Below, piece by piece: positions 5,725-7,948 of a DNA stretch of 7,948 nucleotides; position 1 is the first letter of the stretch; each line of letters starts with the position of its first letter. This DNA comes from Planctomycetaceae bacterium (GTDB lineage Bacteria > Planctomycetota > Planctomycetia > Pirellulales > Thermoguttaceae): contig JAITST010000171.1 in assembly GCA_031287585.1 (NCBI GenBank), forward strand, positions 1 to 7,948, read 5' to 3'. The translations under genes and the position numbers were made by a program. The notes under the pieces are model-generated. The model was not told where the DNA came from. It worked only from the letters and a program-made list of their open reading frames with translations, and searched no databases.

Positions 5725-5734
5725 GAGAGTGTAA

Positions 5735-5761
5735 TTGGCGGTAACGTACTGCCGGTATAAT
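5735..5761 (+). promoter_or_regulatory. possible methyltransferase promoter with an inverted repeat in the spacer
   Basis: A perfect TATAAT (5756-5761) lies 22 bases before the methyltransferase ATG, with a fair TTGGCG (5735-5740) 15 bases upstream. The spacer is mostly filled by GGCGGTAACGTACTGCC (5737-5753), a 7-bp inverted repeat around three bases with one G-T mismatch. An inverted repeat between -35 and -10 is a common operator position, so the gene may be repressed by a dimeric protein, possibly the methyltransferase itself. This is inference from position only. Confidence 0.4.
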
Positions 5762-5783
5762 TTTAGGCAACGAAAAAACAATT

Positions 5784-6833
5784 ATGCCCGTAGAACCTTT
5801 TGGACGGTTGGACAACAACCCGGAAATCAGACAACGATTATTACCTTATTGTCGATTAAAAAGCGGCGATATTTGGAGTGATCCGGTTTGCGGTCATAAA
5901 GTCGGTGTTCTGGATGCCGCTAAAATTGATGATGTTCAAAAAGTATTCGGAGAAGAAAAAGCAACACTTGCCGTGCAAGACCCGCCTTACAATGTCGCTG
6001 TCGGAGCGGAAAATACGGATAATTTGTTCAAATGGAATTTGCAAGAATATATGGCGTGGTCAAAGCGATGGATCGAAAACAATCTCAAAATTCTTTCAAC
6101 AGATGCGAGTATTTATATTTGGCTCGGAGCCGATCAGCGGGAACACTTTCAACCGCTCCCGGATTTTATGATAATGATGCGCGATTATGCTGAATTGGCT
6201 TCCCGTAGTTTTATTACGATGAGAAATCAGCGCGGTTACGGAACGCAGAAAAATTGGATGGCGGTTCGGCAGGAATGTTTGTACTACACAAAAGGAAATC
6301 CGATTTTTAATGTCGATGCAGAATATACGGACATTCCCAAAATTCTTCGCGGCTACTATAAAGATGTCAATGGACAAAAGACGGAAAATTTCGAGCGAAG
6401 CAAATCGGAAAATATTCGAGCCGGTAACGTTTGGGTTGATATCCAGCAGGTTTTTTACCGTTTGCAAGAAAACGTAACCGGTTGCTATGCGCAAAAACCG
6501 ATGAAATCTATTGAACGAATCGTTAAGGCAAGTAGTCAAGAAGGGGATTTAATTACGGATTTTTTCGCCCATTCCGGTACAACGCTTCTTGTCGGTGAAC
6601 TGTTCAAACGGCGAGTTTATACATTCGATATTGATCCGGTCTTTGCCGAATTGACCATACGTCGGCTTGAACATTTTCGTAAAACAGGTAAAACGGGTTT
6701 TCAATGTGTTAATCCTTTTCCTGAAATTGCGGATTTTGTGATCGAACGGAAACAAGAGGAACTGCCGAAGACTTTACAAAATATACAGTTCAAACATCAG
6801 GGCATTTCTAAAAACCACAATTTTAACCGCTGA
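5784..6833 (+). CDS. beta-class DNA methyltransferase, solitary, probably N6-adenine
   Basis: This 349-residue enzyme should transfer a methyl group from S-adenosylmethionine to a base in a DNA recognition site. The catalytic motif DPPYNV is at residues 66-71. The SAM-binding motif comes much later, DFFAHSGTT at 259-267, followed by the motif II-like TFDIDP at 280-285. The order catalytic, recognition, SAM-binding defines the beta class. DPPY favours N6-adenine, although some N4-cytosine enzymes also use it. KPMKSIERIVKASSQEGD (238-254) is the usual lead into motif I. Motif I normally reads DPFxGSGTT; here the proline is F and the first glycine is H, which is unusual. Residues about 140-235 are the likely target recognition region. 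No endonuclease is adjacent, so it looks like an orphan, as is common for phage or regulatory methylases. The gene looks AT-richer than its neighbours, a hint of transfer. The last few codons run into a repeat-like sequence. Confidence 0.9.
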   Translation: MPVEPFGRLDNNPEIRQRLLPYCRLKSGDIWSDPVCGHKVGVLDAAKIDDVQKVFGEEKATLAVQDPPYNVAVGAENTDNLFKWNLQEYMAWSKRWIENNLKILSTDASIYIWLGADQREHFQPLPDFMIMMRDYAELASRSFITMRNQRGYGTQKNWMAVRQECLYYTKGNPIFNVDAEYTDIPKILRGYYKDVNGQKTENFERSKSENIRAGNVWVDIQQVFYRLQENVTGCYAQKPMKSIERIVKASSQEGDLITDFFAHSGTTLLVGELFKRRVYTFDIDPVFAELTIRRLEHFRKTGKTGFQCVNPFPEIADFVIERKQEELPKTLQNIQFKHQGISKNHNFNR

Positions 6834-6848
6834 GAAACGCAGAGATTT
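6827..6848. repeat. repeat-like motif at the end of the methyltransferase gene
   Basis: The sequence around the stop codon contains AACCGCTGAGAAACGCAGAG (6825-6844), with two near copies of GC(T/A)GAG. From memory, strings of the type ACCGCAGAGACGCAGAG are dispersed between genes in many bacterial genomes. Here the motif supplies the stop codon. It is short and copy number cannot be judged from one window. Confidence 0.35.
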
Positions 6849-6865
6849 TATTTTGAAAATCTTTT
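6843..6865 (+). terminator. weak intrinsic terminator after the methyltransferase gene
   Basis: AGATTTT (6843-6849) pairs with AAAATCT (6856-6862) around a 6-base loop, followed by a short T run ending at 6865. The stem is short and AT-rich, so termination would be weak. It begins 9 bases after the methyltransferase stop. Confidence 0.45.
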
Positions 6866-6880
6866 GTAATAATTTATAAT
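6853..6880 (+). promoter_or_regulatory. possible distal promoter before tRNA-Pro
   Basis: TTGAAA (6853-6858) and a perfect TATAAT (6875-6880) are 16 bases apart, a good match to the housekeeping consensus. It would start about 118 bases before tRNA-Pro and produce a leader with no visible gene. In DNA this AT-rich it may be a chance match, and a better-placed promoter exists at 6965-6992. Confidence 0.3.
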
Positions 6881-6964
6881 AGAATAAGTTACAAAAAAAT
6901 ACTCGTCAGCGTTAAAAAAGAGTTTTTAGAGATTCCCTGTTGTTTTTTATATCAGGTGGGGTAC

Positions 6965-6992
6965 TTGTATATTTTTTTATTTGTGTGATAAT
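6965..6992 (+). promoter_or_regulatory. tRNA-Pro promoter
   Basis: TTGTAT (6965-6970) and GATAAT (6987-6992) are 16 bases apart, with an extended -10 TG at 6984-6985. The -10 box ends 12 bases before the mature tRNA, leaving a leader of only a few bases. The layout is identical to the probable metK promoter. Confidence 0.65.
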
Positions 6993-7004
6993 TACTCGTT
7001 CATT

Positions 7005-7080
7005 CGGGGCGTGGCGCAGACTGGTTTAGCGTGTCTGACTGGGGGTCAGAAGGTCGCAGGTTCAAATCCTGTCGCCCCGA
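7005..7080 (+). tRNA. tRNA-Pro (anticodon GGG)
   Basis: A full cloverleaf is visible: acceptor CGGGGCG (7005-7011) pairs perfectly with CGCCCCG (7073-7079), D arm GCGC/GCGT, anticodon stem TCTGA/TCAGA with loop CTGGGGG, and T arm GCAGG/CCTGT around TTCAAAT. The anticodon is GGG, reading CCC and CCU proline codons. CGGGGCGTGGCGCAG is a typical bacterial tRNA-Pro start. The discriminator is A and no CCA is encoded, so CCA must be added after transcription. It has its own promoter and terminator and looks monocistronic. Confidence 0.97.
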
Positions 7081-7088
7081 CTTAAAGC

Positions 7089-7124
7089 CGTCTGTGTAAC
7101 AATTGTTACGCAGACGTTTTTTTT
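7089..7124 (+). terminator. intrinsic terminator of tRNA-Pro
   Basis: CGTCTGTGTAAC (7089-7100) pairs with GTTACGCAGACG (7105-7116) in a 12-bp stem with one U-G pair and an AATT loop, followed by eight T residues (7117-7124). It lies 8 bases after the tRNA. It also sits 16 bases past the end of the convergent fliG, but on that strand only three T residues follow, so it is mainly a plus-strand terminator. Confidence 0.92.
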
Positions 7125-7140
7125 ACCAACATCCGACCTG

Positions 7141-7948
7141 TTAGGTTACGAATCTTTCTTCGCCCTTGTCTGAATGGACTGTTACGTCTCCCGCGTCTTC
7201 CAGACGACGTACCATATCAACGATTTCCTGTTGAACACGTTCTACTTCTGATGACCGCATCGGTCCCAAGTATTCCATTTCTTCACGCAACATTGCACCT
7301 GCGCGTTTCGACATTGACCGGAAAATTTTTTCCTTCAACTCCTCGCTTGCTCCCTTCAAAGCGATAGCCCACTGTGAACTCTCGACCACTTTGAGAATCT
7401 TGCCGATGTCCTGATCTGCAAGTTTGTTGATGTCTTCAAATACGAACATTAGCCGTCTGATTTCTTCTACCAAATCGGGGTCGTCTTGGGCTAGGTTTTC
7501 CATTATCGTTCGTCCGGTAGAACGGTCAATTACGTTCAACACTTCCGCCACCGCATCGACACCGCCCGCACGTTCCAGTTTCTGACTTACAACGTTCGCC
7601 ATACGTGCTTCCAGTCCTTTTTCGACATCTTTGATGATGTCAGGATTAGTCTGTTGCATTGTTGCGATTCGCCGTATAACCGCTAGTTGACGTTCAGGTG
7701 ACAGACCATTGATGATGTCCGCGCCTTGACTCGGTGTTACGTGAGAAACTATTAGTGCTATCGTTTGCGGGTGTTCGTCTTGGATAAATGTCAACAAATT
7801 TTCGCTGTCAACCTTTTGCAGAAAACCGAACGGAATCGCTTCGAGTGACTGCCTTACACCGTCAATCACCGCCGCACCGTCTGCCCCCAACGCCTGCTCC
7901 GCTAACTGCTGCGCGTTAATGAAACCGCCAACGCTGCCAGTAAACTTT
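7141..7948 (-). CDS. fliG: flagellar motor switch protein FliG (N-terminus beyond the window)
   Basis: FliG is the part of the flagellar C-ring that touches the stator and so converts ion flow into torque; it binds FliF through its N-terminal domain and FliM through its middle domain. About 268 residues are visible, open to the right edge, so roughly 65-75 N-terminal residues lie outside (family length is near 330-345). The middle-domain EHPQ motif appears in QDEHPQTIALIVSHV. The C-terminal torque domain is complete: RLMFVFEDI, then ALKGASEELKEKIFRSMSKRA, then LREEMEYLGPMR, then VRRLEDAG. The charged residues needed for rotation in E. coli have counterparts: K in ALKGA, R in SKRAG, two acidic residues in LREEM, and R in GPMR. 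The frame clearly continues upstream of any internal TTG, as FINAQQLAEQAL is typical family sequence. Other flagellar genes are probably to the right. Confidence 0.97.
   Translation of the reverse strand, partial: KFTGSVGGFINAQQLAEQALGADGAAVIDGVRQSLEAIPFGFLQKVDSENLLTFIQDEHPQTIALIVSHVTPSQGADIINGLSPERQLAVIRRIATMQQTNPDIIKDVEKGLEARMANVVSQKLERAGGVDAVAEVLNVIDRSTGRTIMENLAQDDPDLVEEIRRLMFVFEDINKLADQDIGKILKVVESSQWAIALKGASEELKEKIFRSMSKRAGAMLREEMEYLGPMRSSEVERVQQEIVDMVRRLEDAGDVTVHSDKGEERFVT

Noticed and set aside
5279..5818. A 179-codon open frame on the minus strand over the acetyltransferase
   Set aside because: It covers the conserved part of the acetyltransferase in antisense, with biased Ser, Arg and Pro content typical of a shadow frame.
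6834..7004. Restriction endonuclease or other partner gene after the methyltransferase
   Set aside because: The 171-base spacer is AT-rich, with no usable open frame; it holds only a terminator, promoter-like sequences and a repeat motif.

Overview
This window looks like a chromosomal segment of a flagellated bacterium of moderate GC content. Planctomycetota is my best guess, from the overall feel of the FliG and MetK proteins and the poor Shine-Dalgarno sequences in front of several genes, but this is an inference and no marker here settles it. The window joins a phage-tail-like stretch on the left to a row of ordinary cellular genes on the right.

Left third (1-3280, mostly + strand): the end of an unidentified upstream gene, a complete 729-residue tail tape measure protein, two small unrecognised reading frames, a 300-base AT-rich stretch with competing minus-strand frames, and a short gene (3022-3279) that resembles only the start of another tape-measure-like coiled-coil protein. 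Head, portal, capsid, lysis and integrase genes are not in view, so this is a piece or remnant of a tail module. The spacer after the tape measure gene holds two kinds of repeat: heptads arranged as an inverted repeat, and a decamer-periodic motif.

Middle (3250-4938): a tRNA with anticodon CAU on the minus strand, with its own promoter and a terminator whose hairpin forms the last codons of the short phage-like gene. Divergent from the tRNA is metK (S-adenosylmethionine synthetase), with a GTG start, a good Shine-Dalgarno sequence, a promoter-like sequence and a leader hairpin. An imperfect palindrome of about 85 bases follows metK.

Right part (4939-7948): a WecD-like GNAT acetyltransferase, a solitary beta-class DNA methyltransferase with no restriction partner in view, tRNA-Pro(GGG) with a clear promoter and terminator, and the convergent 3' part of fliG, which runs off the right edge. 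MetK makes the methyl donor that the methyltransferase uses, but they have separate signals and do not form an operon. Nearly every gene right of 3280 looks like its own transcription unit.

I do not see a clearly new multi-gene system. The least explained items are the palindrome after metK, the compound repeat at 2288-2393, the metK leader hairpin and the orphan methyltransferase with an altered motif I.
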